Below, piece by piece: positions 1 through 7,830 of a DNA stretch of 64,000 nt. The notes below the pieces were generated by a model. The model saw nothing but the letters and a program-made list of their open reading frames with translations, ran no database searches and was not told the origin of the DNA. Each line of letters opens with the position of its first letter. Positions within the stretch are counted from its first letter, which is position 1. Both the position numbers and the translations under genes were made by a program. Origin of the DNA: Terriglobia bacterium (lineage in GTDB: Bacteria; Acidobacteriota; Terriglobia; Acidiferrales; UBA7541); NCBI GenBank assembly GCA_020073485.1, contig JAIQFB010000024.1:1-64000 (forward strand), read 5' to 3'.

Positions 1-147
1 CAGGAACTGGGCACCGAAGAGCAGAAAGCCGAATTCCTGCCGCCGGCGGTGCGCGGCGACTGGATCGGCGCGCTGGGCATCAGCGAACCGGGCGGCGGAT
101 CAGACGTCGCCGCCGTCAAGAAACGCGCGCGCGTGGAAGGCGGTGAT
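1..147 (+). pseudogene. Acyl-CoA dehydrogenase, internal fragment
   Basis: The first frame, open from the window edge, reads as the middle domain of an acyl-CoA dehydrogenase. It carries the family's flavin/substrate motif [15 protein letters not shown], followed by a region ending near VEGGD. In the family this is followed by a conserved strand such as YVINGSKTFIT. Here homology stops abruptly at about base 145 and the reading frame runs on into antisense of an acyl-CoA synthetase. The 5' part lies outside the window. The gene is therefore 3'-truncated, either by a real rearrangement or by a misassembly. Such enzymes oxidise acyl-CoA thioesters and would fit a catabolic locus with the neighbouring ligase. 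Confidence 0.6.
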
Positions 148-498
148 CTCCGTACCAAGAAATTCCTGGGTGAAAAACAGAGCCCGGGCACCGCTTTTTC
201 GCAACGCATCCGCGGCGTCGACGCTCCGGAGGCGCGTGTTCATAGGGGCGAACATGAGCCCTGCAAGCGCACACCCGAATGCGAGTTCCAGAAATACCGC
301 ACCATTGGGAAGCCATACGGCCACCCGGTCTCCTGGCACGAGCCCGCTTGCGGTGAGATAGCCCGCCATCGCTGTCGCGCGCTCGGCCAATGTCCGGTAA
401 CTAATGGCCTCGTCGTAAATAACGAAAGCCGCCCGGTCGACGTAGCGATCCGAGGCGCGGAATAACAGTTCGCCTAGGGTCTGCGCACCTTCGATCAT
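148..498 (-). pseudogene. AMP-forming acyl-CoA synthetase, N-terminal fragment
   Basis: The protein from the ATG at 498 has the N-terminus of the AMP-binding ligase family: [19 protein letters not shown], then [19 protein letters not shown] and PMNTRLR, ending near [10 protein letters not shown]. These match roughly the first 115 residues of a 500-550-residue enzyme, so the ATP/AMP-binding and C-terminal domains are gone. Homology ends at about base 148, where antisense acyl-CoA dehydrogenase sequence begins. A Shine-Dalgarno-like AGGA precedes the ATG. It lies 45 bases downstream of the binding-protein gene on the same strand and was probably the last gene of that transport operon, activating the imported acid to its CoA ester (inference). 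Confidence 0.65.
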
Positions 499-543
499 GG
501 CTTCCTCATGACCGCTCGGAACAATCGCGCAACCGCTCGAGCC

Positions 544-1629
544 TCAATGCTTGCTCTCGTCCCATTTCACCCCGAGGGTTTCGTACGCGCGCAACAACGG
601 CCGTATGTCCACATACGTCGAGTACTCGTTCGACGTATCAAGCTTGATCATTCCGCTTGTCCGCAAGATTGCGAGTTGCCGCACGATCAGGCGCCGCGGA
701 ATGTCGAGCACGTTGACGAAGGGCAATTCCCGGCCGTAGTAGCCGCCCCGGGTCTCCCAGAAAGCCTTCGCACGTTCCGGTGTGTATTTCATCGACTTGC
801 TGACGATGTCGAGCACTTCGGTGCTGTTCTTGCCCATCTGCTCGTTCATCCACAGGCGCGCCTGCAGGAAGGCGCGCAGAAAGCGCGTCACCACATCGGG
901 GTTCTTGCGCAGGAAATCACTGTTGACGCCGATTGCGGAGGATAGCCCGATATCGACACGCTCGAGGGTGGTGTGGGTACCGATCACGTCGACCTTGGCA
1001 CGCTCGCGCGCTAATTGATAGCCGTCCGGTGACGCGAGGATCACGTCGACCTGCTTCTGGATTAGAGCACCCGCCATCTGCGCAAACGGTATGAAGGTAA
1101 GCGTCACGTCCTTGTCCGGATTAAGCCCGGCAGCCATGAGTTGCTCGCGCATCATGTAGGTGTAGGAAGACCCAATGTCGTTTATGGCAATCCGCTTTCC
1201 GCGCATATCGGCGATTCTCTTGATACCTTCCCCGCTGCGCACGACCGCATACACTGCTTCCCAGGAGTGGCCGGCTTTGTCGATGAAGGTGTATTCATAC
1301 CCGGACACCATCAGCGTTTTCGCGCCCTTCGCAGTAGCGAGGACCGAAGAAAGCGGAGTGGTGTTGCCCAAGTCCAGGTTGCCCGCCGCGAGGGCTTCGG
1401 ACACCGGACCGCTTCCCGCGAGAAACACCTTTTCGACGTTGAGGCTCTCCTTGCGGAAAAAGCCGCGCTCCTCCGACACGATGAAAGTCGGAAACGCGAG
1501 TCCAGTGATGTAGCCGAACCGGATCGTCGCCGGTGCCATGTCGAGGGCTTTGGTTTGCGCCATTACCGGTTGCGGCGAGAACGCCGCGCAGACCACCGCA
1601 GCGAAGACCCACATTGAGTGTTTCAACAT
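544..1629 (-). CDS. ABC transporter substrate-binding protein (SsuA/TauA/NMT1-like)
   Basis: This 361-residue periplasmic binding protein belongs to the nitrate/sulfonate/taurine/thiamine-precursor (NMT1-SsuA) class. The start at 1629 is chosen because AGGAGG lies just upstream and the next residues form a signal peptide (MLKHSMWVFAAVV, cleavage near VMAQ). A longer reading frame upstream has neither. The mature part has the usual opening, IRFGYITGLAFPTFIVSEERG, and the ADMRGKRIAI region typical of the fold. Its stop is 45 bases from the ligase fragment, and the permease gene ends 41 bases upstream of its start, so all are probably one operon. The substrate cannot be read from sequence; the ligase suggests a carboxylic acid rather than a sulfonate. 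Confidence 0.85.
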   Translation of the reverse strand: MLKHSMWVFAAVVCAAFSPQPVMAQTKALDMAPATIRFGYITGLAFPTFIVSEERGFFRKESLNVEKVFLAGSGPVSEALAAGNLDLGNTTPLSSVLATAKGAKTLMVSGYEYTFIDKAGHSWEAVYAVVRSGEGIKRIADMRGKRIAINDIGSSYTYMMREQLMAAGLNPDKDVTLTFIPFAQMAGALIQKQVDVILASPDGYQLARERAKVDVIGTHTTLERVDIGLSSAIGVNSDFLRKNPDVVTRFLRAFLQARLWMNEQMGKNSTEVLDIVSKSMKYTPERAKAFWETRGGYYGRELPFVNVLDIPRRLIVRQLAILRTSGMIKLDTSNEYSTYVDIRPLLRAYETLGVKWDESKH

Positions 1630-1670
1630 GTCATTCCTCCTCTTTGCTTGTTTATTGTCCGTCAGCTTAC

Positions 1671-2417
1671 TTAGATCGTTTCGGTATCCTGCCAAGCGAT
1701 CAGATGTCGGCCCAGCCAACCGAGCAAACGATCGACCGCGAATCCGAGCGTGGCAACCAGTACGATGCCCGCATACATGGTTTCGGCTTCAAAAGTGCGT
1801 TGCGAATAGATGATGCGGAAACCCAGTCCGTTGTTGGCGGTGAGCATTTCGGCTGCGACCGTCAGCAGGAACGCGTAGCCCGTTGCGACTCTGAGGCCTG
1901 TGAAGATGAATGGCATCGCCGCCGGTACCATCACTCGCATCAGGAGCTGTAGCGCGTTGGCGCCCTTAGTGCGCGCGTTCCAGATCAGGAAGCGGTCGAC
2001 TCCGCGCATGCCAGCGTAGGTATTGATCGCCACTGGGAAGAATGCCGAAACCGCGATGAGTGCGACTTTGGAGGCTTCTCCAAGACCGAGCCAAACCATG
2101 AGTAGCGGGAACAGCGCAAGTTTCGGCGTCGGGAATAACGCCGCGACCAGCGGATCGAGGAAGCTCTCGGCCGCGCGGTAGCGCGCCATCGCCATGCCGA
2201 TGATCAGGCCTACCGATGCGCCGAGTATGAGGCCGGCAAAGGCGCGCCCCAGCGAATATGCCGCATCGGTCGCCAGCAGCTGGTAGTTCGCAACGAGCGC
2301 CTGCATGGAGGCAGAGAAGGACGGGAGAAAGAGCGGATCCACAAGCCCGGCGCGCGCCGCCATCTCCCACACGATCAACACGACCGCGATCGGGTAGAGC
2401 TTCAAGAAGCCTTTCAC
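1671..2417 (-). CDS. ABC transporter permease (SsuC/TauC-like)
   Basis: A 248-residue inner-membrane permease of the binding-protein-dependent type, with about six hydrophobic segments starting at LYPIAVVLIVWEMAA. The conserved cytoplasmic coupling loop falls around residues 130-165 (GVDRFLIWNARTKGANALQ). The length is normal for SsuC/TauC proteins. The start is a GTG at 2417 with GGAGG close upstream, and it overlaps the ATPase stop by four bases (GTGA), which implies translational coupling. With the ATPase and binding protein it makes a complete importer. The substrate is unknown. Confidence 0.85.
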   Translation of the reverse strand: MKGFLKLYPIAVVLIVWEMAARAGLVDPLFLPSFSASMQALVANYQLLATDAAYSLGRAFAGLILGASVGLIIGMAMARYRAAESFLDPLVAALFPTPKLALFPLLMVWLGLGEASKVALIAVSAFFPVAINTYAGMRGVDRFLIWNARTKGANALQLLMRVMVPAAMPFIFTGLRVATGYAFLLTVAAEMLTANNGLGFRIIYSQRTFEAETMYAGIVLVATLGFAVDRLLGWLGRHLIAWQDTETI

Positions 2418-3229
2418 GCGCCTCCTCCCTCACGGATCAGGGCCCAGATTTCCGTGCGAAGATCGGCGACCACCGGGCCGGTGCGCATGGCGGCGGAACG
2501 CGGGAATGGCAGCGGCACGGAAAACTCGCGGATAATCCGCCCGGGGCGCGGCGACATCACGATGACGCGTTGTCCCAAGTAGATCGCTTCCTCGATGCTG
2601 TGCGTTACCAGAAGAATCGTCTTGCCGCTCTCCTGCCAGATGCGCAGCACCTCGTCCTGGAGCGTCTCCCGGGTGAGCGAATCGACCGAGCCAAGCGGCT
2701 CGTCCATCAGCACTACTTCGGGATCGCAGGCGAACGTTTGCGCGATCGCGACACGCTGCTTCATGCCGCCTGAGAGCTCTTTCGGCAGGCGCTCGTCGAT
2801 GCCTTCGAGCCCAACCATGTGCAGGTACTTGCGCGCAATGCGGGCGCGCTCTGCCGCCGTACCGATCCGCCTCATCTCCAGTCCGAAGACTACGTTCTCG
2901 AGCGCGGTGCGCCAAGGGAAGATGCGGAATTCCTGAAAGATGATGCCGATCTTGGGGTCTGGCCCGTTGACAGGGCTGCCGTCGACAAGGATCCGGCCCG
3001 AGCTTGGCACTAGAAGGCCTGCGATCATGTATAGAAGTGTGCTCTTGCCGCAGCCGCTTGGCCCGATGATCGAGACGATTTCGCCATTCTGGACCGCAAG
3101 GTCCACAGCGCGAAGGGCCGTGACCTTGCCCTCGCGCTTCGTCTCGAAGTGCTTGGTGATCCCCTCCACCTGGACTTGGGCTATGAGTCCCTCAGAGCCC
3201 ACCGCCGGTGTCTCGCCCCGTCGATCCAC
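2414..3229 (-). CDS. ABC transporter ATP-binding protein (SsuB/TauB-like)
   Basis: A 271-residue ABC ATPase with every catalytic motif: Walker A GPSGCGKST at residues 56-64, Q-loop Gln99, signature LSGGMKQR at 152-159, Walker B VVLMDEP at 172-178 and the switch histidine at 210. It energises the permease encoded directly downstream. The GTG at 3229 is the only plausible start that keeps the first beta strand (VQVEGITKHF). It is the first gene of the ATPase-permease-binding protein-ligase operon. No promoter is obvious in the 314-base gap upstream. Confidence 0.88.
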   Translation of the reverse strand: MDRRGETPAVGSEGLIAQVQVEGITKHFETKREGKVTALRAVDLAVQNGEIVSIIGPSGCGKSTLLYMIAGLLVPSSGRILVDGSPVNGPDPKIGIIFQEFRIFPWRTALENVVFGLEMRRIGTAAERARIARKYLHMVGLEGIDERLPKELSGGMKQRVAIAQTFACDPEVVLMDEPLGSVDSLTRETLQDEVLRIWQESGKTILLVTHSIEEAIYLGQRVIVMSPRPGRIIREFSVPLPFPRSAAMRTGPVVADLRTEIWALIREGGGA

Positions 3230-3543
3230 GGCGCTTTATTTCGGCTCTGGAAATCTACCCATGATTCCGCCGAAGGGCCCATCACGCCATTCGAGCGCAG
3301 CCTTCAATCCCTTTGCTTCCCTGACCTTCGAGAACGGACGATGTCTAGTGGGAAACAACTCTTCAGCCAGCGGAAGTATCAGCCACGACCGATATTTGCA
3401 AATTAGTGTGTCAACTGTCTTGAGAAGTTTCTTCTTCAAAAGGATCTGTTTCAAGCTGTTTTTTCACCTGTTCGCCGAGAGGTGCGAGTTGAATTATTCA
3501 AAGTGTGTACTCTTCAACCGTCTTAACGCACCAACTGATCGTT
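3230..3543. other. Intergenic gap of 314 bases
   Basis: This AT-richer stretch separates the transporter operon from the LivJ-like gene. It can encode a 72-residue minus-strand frame (3236-3454, Lys-rich start), but that frame has no recognisable motif and is not called. It presumably holds the transporter operon's promoter. No convincing sigma70 hexamers or terminator were found. Confidence 0.3.
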
Positions 3544-4767
3544 TCAGTACAACGTCCCGCCTATGTAACGGCCGATAATTATCCAAGAAAGTAAGCCGTT
3601 GACCGGACGAATGGCCCAGAAATCGAAATCGGAGAACACGCGATCACCGGCGGCATTAAGAGTCGTGGAACCAGTGACGCCCGTATACGAATTGGCAGTC
3701 GCGACAAATGCTGCCTTGAGCGCAGCAAAGTTCTTGCCCGCTTGAGATTGTTGCAGGGCGCGGTATGTGAGAAAGAGGGCATCGTACGCCGCGAGTGCGA
3801 ATGCGTCGGGAGCGACGCCGCTGACGTGCTGTATTTCTGTCGCGAGCGGCTGCCAAGCACTCTGATTGGCTGGATCGAGGCCGAACAGCGGGTTGGGGTA
3901 ACCCACGCTAGCCGCGAAGGCGGCACCGACCGGAGCGGAAAGCAACGCGGAGCTATTGGCCATTCCGTCGCTGCCATACCAGGTGCTGGTATTCAGCACC
4001 GCATCAGTGAAAGCCATTTCAAAGATGTCCACGACCTTATCGAAAGCAGCTAGGTAGACTGCCACTGTGGATGGATTCGCGCTGGCGCGAGCGTATGCCA
4101 CCTCCCTGCTAACGGCTGCTATCGCGGCCGTGAAGTCGGTCGTGGCCGGATCGTAACGATAACCATCGGCGACAGCCCCGCCGCGCGCGATGAAGGCAGC
4201 TCGCACAGAGTCGTGCAGGCCATCATTGCCTGCATCGCCGCGCCAGAATGGCACGAGGGTGCGGATGCCATCGTGCCACATCAAGGCAACGGTCGCCTGC
4301 GCTTCGAGCGTATCGTCCGGACAGAGGCGAAAAACGTTATCTCCTGCAATGGCCAGCGACGACGCGGTGCTCCCTTGGCTGATCAGCAGGATGTCATGCG
4401 CATTTGCGTAGGGTCTCAGTAGCGCCAGTTCGGCACTCGACTGAGGCCCGATGACGACCGTTACGCCTTTCTGGGCTAACTCCTTCAATGCTTCCAACGC
4501 CAGTTCCGGAACGAGATGGGTGTCTCGCACTAAGAGCTCGATCCGATACCCAGCATGCGCGGCGTCGGATTGTGCATTGATCTTTGCAGAGCCGATCTCC
4601 AGCGCCACCTCGGTATTCCTGCCGAGCGTGGACCACAATCCAGTCAGTGAAACGAGTACGCCAATACGCAACTTTTTTTGGACATAAAGATCGCTTGCCG
4701 TAGCCGTGCTGCATGCAAGTACCAATATCAATCCACAACTAGTGCAGAAACGGATGCAGCGGTTCAT
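3544..4767 (-). CDS. Branched-chain amino acid-type ABC binding protein (LivJ-like)
   Basis: A 407-residue type I periplasmic binding protein. GGAGG precedes the ATG at 4767, and residues 1-25 form a signal peptide (SCGLILVLACSTATAS). The mature protein opens with LRIGVLVSLTGLWSTLGRN, the standard first strand and loop of the Leu/Ile/Val-binding family, and later has VVIGPQSSAELALL. No LivHMGF permease or ATPase genes follow it in the window, so it is an orphan receptor here. The long insertion with many Ala and Ser is typical of proteobacterial and archaeal members with poorly defined ligands. Confidence 0.8.
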   Translation of the reverse strand: MNRCIRFCTSCGLILVLACSTATASDLYVQKKLRIGVLVSLTGLWSTLGRNTEVALEIGSAKINAQSDAAHAGYRIELLVRDTHLVPELALEALKELAQKGVTVVIGPQSSAELALLRPYANAHDILLISQGSTASSLAIAGDNVFRLCPDDTLEAQATVALMWHDGIRTLVPFWRGDAGNDGLHDSVRAAFIARGGAVADGYRYDPATTDFTAAIAAVSREVAYARASANPSTVAVYLAAFDKVVDIFEMAFTDAVLNTSTWYGSDGMANSSALLSAPVGAAFAASVGYPNPLFGLDPANQSAWQPLATEIQHVSGVAPDAFALAAYDALFLTYRALQQSQAGKNFAALKAAFVATANSYTGVTGSTTLNAAGDRVFSDFDFWAIRPVNGLLSWIIIGRYIGGTLY

Positions 4768-5076
4768 ATGCGCCTCCAGCTATCGTGGCCTTTGGATTGG
4801 GCTTTGGGCCCATCTGGGGGCATTTCGCGATTGAAATCATTTTGGCTCAGGTCAAGGGCTGACTCCCGGAGTATCCGCTTGCTATGAGGAAGGGAAAGCG
4901 GACGCTGGGGTGCCGTCTTGTGACTTCACCTGAACTCCCGTTTCGGCACTGCAGCCACTGGCCGTGCGAGATGCCGACGTCTTTCAACGTAGGTACTTCC
5001 ACAAAGGAACTCCCTCGTGCACGTTGATTGTCGTCGGGATCTTTGGCACCAGCAAAATTGCGCAGCCAGTCGCTCG
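4768..5076. other. Intergenic gap of 309 bases with a possible gene remnant
   Basis: No intact gene is visible. On the minus strand around 4955-5011 the frame reads EVPTLKDVGISHGQW, which recalls the C-terminal part of TctC/Bug tricarboxylate receptors (VPTLKE.G...GQW). The resemblance is short and the reading frame is lost after it, so it is recorded only as a possible scar. Confidence 0.2.
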
Positions 5077-5481
5077 TCAAGAGCTGGCGCGGTGGGCTCC
5101 AACGGCGAACGTTTCCGCTTTCAACTGCTTTCGAAGATATTGGTCCTCCCCCCGAACCCAGTCTTCCCGGGCGGGGGAGAAGAAAATGACCCACACGGTG
5201 TCTTCCAAGGCGACGACCGAATGGGGCACGTTCGGTGGGACCACGAGAACTTCGCCGGCGTTGACTACAACTTCGCGGTCGTCGAAGACGTACTTCACAG
5301 CGCCGGAAATGATCGAAGAGTACTCTTCGTTGACATGGGAATGGCGCACTATTGCGCCACCACGTTTGATAAACAATTGCGCCAGGGTTCCTTTCTCTCC
5401 GAAGACTGCCTGGCGAGACAATGAATCGTTTAACTTTTCTACTTCTTTGGTCTTCCACGATATTTTTTGAATTTCGCTCAT
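5077..5481 (-). CDS. Single-domain cupin protein
   Basis: A 134-residue beta-barrel cupin. The first metal-binding motif is HSHVNEEYSSIISG with two His and a Glu, followed by PPNVPHSVVA of the second motif. The tail, SPAREDWVRGEDQYLR, is common in small cupins beside catabolic genes. The ATG at 5481 is chosen because AGGGGAG lies seven bases upstream; an in-frame ATG at 5499 lacks this. The protein probably binds a divalent metal, as an isomerase or dioxygenase-like enzyme or a ligand sensor. The reaction cannot be told from sequence. Confidence 0.75.
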   Translation of the reverse strand: MSEIQKISWKTKEVEKLNDSLSRQAVFGEKGTLAQLFIKRGGAIVRHSHVNEEYSSIISGAVKYVFDDREVVVNAGEVLVVPPNVPHSVVALEDTVWVIFFSPAREDWVRGEDQYLRKQLKAETFAVGAHRASS

Positions 5482-6120
5482 AAATTTCTCCCCTGACATT
5501 TTAGGCCATCCGAAACCGGGACGGCGTCAACCCTTCTCAGATTCTTTGGGACACGATTCGGCTTACCGGATCTTCTTCCGCGCATCGATTTTGCTTGATT
5601 AGATCGCAATGGATGTGCGCTGTGTCACCGCTCAATGTGACGCGTGCCGTCGCGCTCACAGGGCCGCAAAGTCCACAGACTTGTCGCCGAAAAGCAAGAT
5701 CGAAGCAAAATCGCATGCGAAAGGACGGTGCCCGGTCGAAGTATGCGTTTTTCTTGGGGAGGTGGCGCGCCGAAGGCAACGGGAATGAAACGGCTTGCCT
5801 ACCTGGGGATTGATTGGAGCCAAGTCCTGATAAACGGTCTTCTTGGAAACTGGGAATTTCACCGGATTCCGACGACCCGATCCGGGAGTATCAAGCACTT
5901 CGGGACAAGAATCACTAAGACCCGTGACGGGTGTCACAGAACATTCTTGGTCCGCAAGTTAAATAAAATCCCAATCAGTTCCTCACAACAAGGAGCGGGG
6001 CCGGATACTGGGATATTCGGCCCTTCTTTATTTATTTCAAGCGGTCCGGTGCGCGAGGAGCGTATTCAGCCCGATAAACGGCCTATCGAAAACTGGCCCG
6101 CCACCGTCAAAACACCGCCC
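5482..6120. other. Intergenic stretch between the catabolic genes and the polymerase cassette
   Basis: No gene is supported. From 5820 there is a copy of the CCAAGTCCTGATAAACGG repeat that recurs at 47.9, 52.8, 54.7 and 55.0 kb. DNA shared with the acidobacterial part therefore begins by 5820 at the latest. Short frames here have no recognisable protein features. Confidence 0.4.
5820..5860 (+). repeat. Dispersed repeat family 1, copy A (left arm only)
   Basis: It begins CCAAGTCCTGATAAACGG and continues with TCTTCTTGGAAACTGGGAA, a diverged match to the left arm of the complete hairpin at 52792-52873. No right arm is visible nearby. Confidence 0.65.
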
Positions 6121-6149
6121 TTGATATTCGCCTTTTATTCGCCTATAGT
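6121..6149 (+). promoter_or_regulatory. Sigma70-like promoter with an 11-bp-period direct repeat
   Basis: TTGATA (6121-6126), a 17-base spacer and TATAGT (6144-6149) form a near-ideal promoter 45 bases before the RecA-like gene. The spacer holds two copies of TATTCGCC (6125-6132 and 6136-6143), exactly 11 bases apart, so both lie on one face of the helix and overlap the -35 and -10 regions. The layout ATTC-N7-ATTC mirrors the direct-repeat LexA box of Alphaproteobacteria (GTTC-N7-GTTC). LexA control is inference; another repressor could read the repeat. Confidence 0.6.
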
Positions 6150-6193
6150 GGACTTCGATCGAGACGCACCCCCGAGGAGCGCGCCCCATAGCC

Positions 6194-6949
6194 ATGGCTT
6201 CAGACCCCATCCCGGCTGCACTGGCCACTCGCCGTTCCCCGACAGCAACTCGGAGAGGCCTCGCCATCACCGTCCCGCCCGGATCGAACGCCGCGGCATC
6301 CGCGGGAGCGCGCTCCGCTGCGGCGGATGCCCCTGATCTGGCCGCGCCGCCTCCCGCACCGCGTCCCTGGGCGCTGCCGCCGCGCGGCCTGGCGCTGTTT
6401 TACGGCCGCCCGGAGACGCCGCGCCTGTTCCATTATTTTCTGCCGCGCCTGCTGGCCGAAGGCAAGCAGGTGCTGTGTCTGGACGGCGCCAACCGCTTCG
6501 ATCCGCTGCTGATCGCCCGCCTGGCGCGGCAGCGGGGCATCGCCCCGGCGGATTTCAACCGCGCAATCCGCGTCGCGCGCGCCTTCACCTGTTTTCAGCT
6601 GACCGAATTGCTGGCGCGCGTCCCGCGCCTGCTGGAAAAATTCTCCGCCGACGCCCTGCTGGTCACCGCGCTGCCCGATCTCTACTTCGACGAGGACGTG
6701 CGCGAGCGCGACGCCGCCGTGGCCTTTGGCCACGCCCTGCACGCCCTGCGCGCGCTCGCCCCATTGCCGCTGGCCGTCGCGGTCTTTTCCGACGCCACGT
6801 CCTTTGAAACCCCGCGCCGCGCCATGTTCGCGCAACTCGCCGCGCAAGCGAGCGAACTCTGGCGTTTCGCCCTAGATGCCGAAACCGCCCAACTGCGTCT
6901 GACGGGCGAGAAGAGGGAAGACAGGTTGCAGGTGATGGGTAACAGATAG
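6194..6949 (+). CDS. RecA/RadA-fold protein of a PolB cassette, P-loop degenerate
   Basis: This 251-residue protein has a low-complexity Ala/Pro-rich N-terminus (about 1-60) and then a RecA-like core. LFYGRPETPRLF at 69-80 stands where Walker A should be but lacks GK[ST]. VLCLDGANRFDPLLIARLA (93-111) and VARAFTCFQLTELL (127-140) are hallmarks of RadA/Rad51-like accessory proteins. DALLVTALPDLYFDEDV (about 154-170) occupies the Walker B region. It is first in the cassette with the small protein at 7180 and the polymerase at 7607. It is probably a catalytically dead recombinase paralogue that loads or positions the polymerase, comparable in role to ImuA. Its start is supported by position only; GAGGAG lies rather far upstream. 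Confidence 0.7.
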   Translation: MASDPIPAALATRRSPTATRRGLAITVPPGSNAAASAGARSAAADAPDLAAPPPAPRPWALPPRGLALFYGRPETPRLFHYFLPRLLAEGKQVLCLDGANRFDPLLIARLARQRGIAPADFNRAIRVARAFTCFQLTELLARVPRLLEKFSADALLVTALPDLYFDEDVRERDAAVAFGHALHALRALAPLPLAVAVFSDATSFETPRRAMFAQLAAQASELWRFALDAETAQLRLTGEKREDRLQVMGNR

Positions 6950-6983
6950 CGGGTTGCAGGTAACAGGGATTCTAGGCTCCGCG

Positions 6984-7165
6984 GTTTTCTCTGTGCCCTC
7001 TGTGCCCTCCGTGGTCTCTATGTTAAAGCTTTTTCTCCGCCCGCAAAAAGGCTCTCAACACAGAAACCACGGAGAACACAGAGAAGAGGCCGATAAAATC
7101 TCAAATATGAAATTTCAAATTGTGAATCAACATTTCTAATCTCAAATTTCAAATTTGAAATCACG
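6984..7165. repeat. Two dispersed inverted repeats between cassette genes 1 and 2
   Basis: At 6984-7086 the arms TCTCTGTG..CTCCGTGGT and ACCACGGAG..CACAGAG face each other around a short spacer. At 7097-7165 several copies of the ATTTCAAATTTGAAAT palindrome follow. Both are non-coding repeat types seen between acidobacterial genes. Together they separate the RecA-like gene from the next by 230 bases. Confidence 0.6.
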
Positions 7166-7179
7166 AATCACAGACTTTC

Positions 7180-7830
7180 ATGGGCCGCACGCTTCCCACA
7201 TTCCGCCAGCTGATCGACGACGCCATCGCGCGCTGGTCGAAATTCCGCCGAGCCCTGCGCCGCGAGGACCAGGAATATTTCGACCGCCTGTTTCGCCGCG
7301 TGCGTTCCTACACCCAGGCGGCCACCTACCAGGCCAGCGACAACCCCATGGAAGCCATCCTGCTCTCCATCGCCCTCGATCAGGAAAAGCGCTTGGACGT
7401 CCTGGAGCGCACCGTGCACCTGCCGGAACTGTCTGTGGGCTCTACTTTTACGCTCGACGCCCGGACGCAGCTGGAGCCCGGCAGCCCGCCCGAAGCGATT
7501 GTGGACTGTACTTTTACGCTGCACGCTTCCAGTGAAGCGTGCAGCCCACTAGAAACGGGTGTGGGCTCTACTTGGAGCCCACCTGAAGAATATTTGGAGC
7601 AATTCGATGTCCCTCGAAGCACTGATAAAAATGAGCACCCCGGCACGCATCCTCAGCCGGACCCCAGCCAGCAACTCAACCCAGTCCAGCGGCCCAACCC
7701 CGGCCGCCAGCGCCACACCCGCCAGCAGTCGGACACAACTGCATGGCTGGATTTTCGATCTCTACCCGAGCCCGCACGGGATGAAGCTGTGGCTGATAGA
7801 GCCGAACCAAAAACGCCACCAGCTGATTGA
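7180..7830 (+). CDS. Small cassette protein resembling haloarchaeal DUF8156
   Basis: The first about 80 residues look conserved: MGRTLPTFRQLIDDAIARW, then FRRALRREDQEYFDRLFRRV, DNPMEAILLSIALDQEKRLD and VLERT. From memory this closely resembles the short haloarchaeal family DUF8156 (MGRTNPTFRD.., YRRALR..DQ..FD.LF), whose function is unknown. Residues from about 84 on are repeat-derived: VGSTFTL, VDCTFTL and VGSTWSP are three in-frame copies of one DNA repeat, followed by Pro/Gln-rich sequence. The frame runs 224 bases past the polymerase start at 7607. The functional protein may be only the N-terminal part, with a tail created by repeat insertion. It probably acts with the polymerase. Confidence 0.6.
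   Translation: MGRTLPTFRQLIDDAIARWSKFRRALRREDQEYFDRLFRRVRSYTQAATYQASDNPMEAILLSIALDQEKRLDVLERTVHLPELSVGSTFTLDARTQLEPGSPPEAIVDCTFTLHASSEACSPLETGVGSTWSPPEEYLEQFDVPRSTDKNEHPGTHPQPDPSQQLNPVQRPNPGRQRHTRQQSDTTAWLDFRSLPEPARDEAVADRAEPKTPPAD
7435..7582 (+). repeat. Triplicated repeat with perfect hairpins inside coding sequence
   Basis: GTGGGCTCTACTTTTACGCT at 7435 recurs at 7501 with two changes and, truncated, at 7561. The steps of 66 and 60 bases preserve the reading frame. A perfect 12-bp stem with a CAGT loop (GCTGCACGCTTC / GAAGCGTGCAGC) spans 7518-7545, and an 8-bp stem (GTGGGCTC / GAGCCCAC) spans 7561-7582. The element sits at the end of the small gene, just before the polymerase start. Confidence 0.75.

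Noticed and set aside
3236-3454. 72-residue frame upstream of the ABC ATPase gene
   Set aside because: There is no ribosome site or family motif, and the composition is unlike the neighbouring genes.
4850-5011. Possible TctC/Bug receptor fragment on the minus strand (EVPTLKDVGISHGQW)
   Set aside because: The match is about 15 residues, the frame is lost after it, and the rest of a 300-residue protein is absent. It is noted only in the gap entry.
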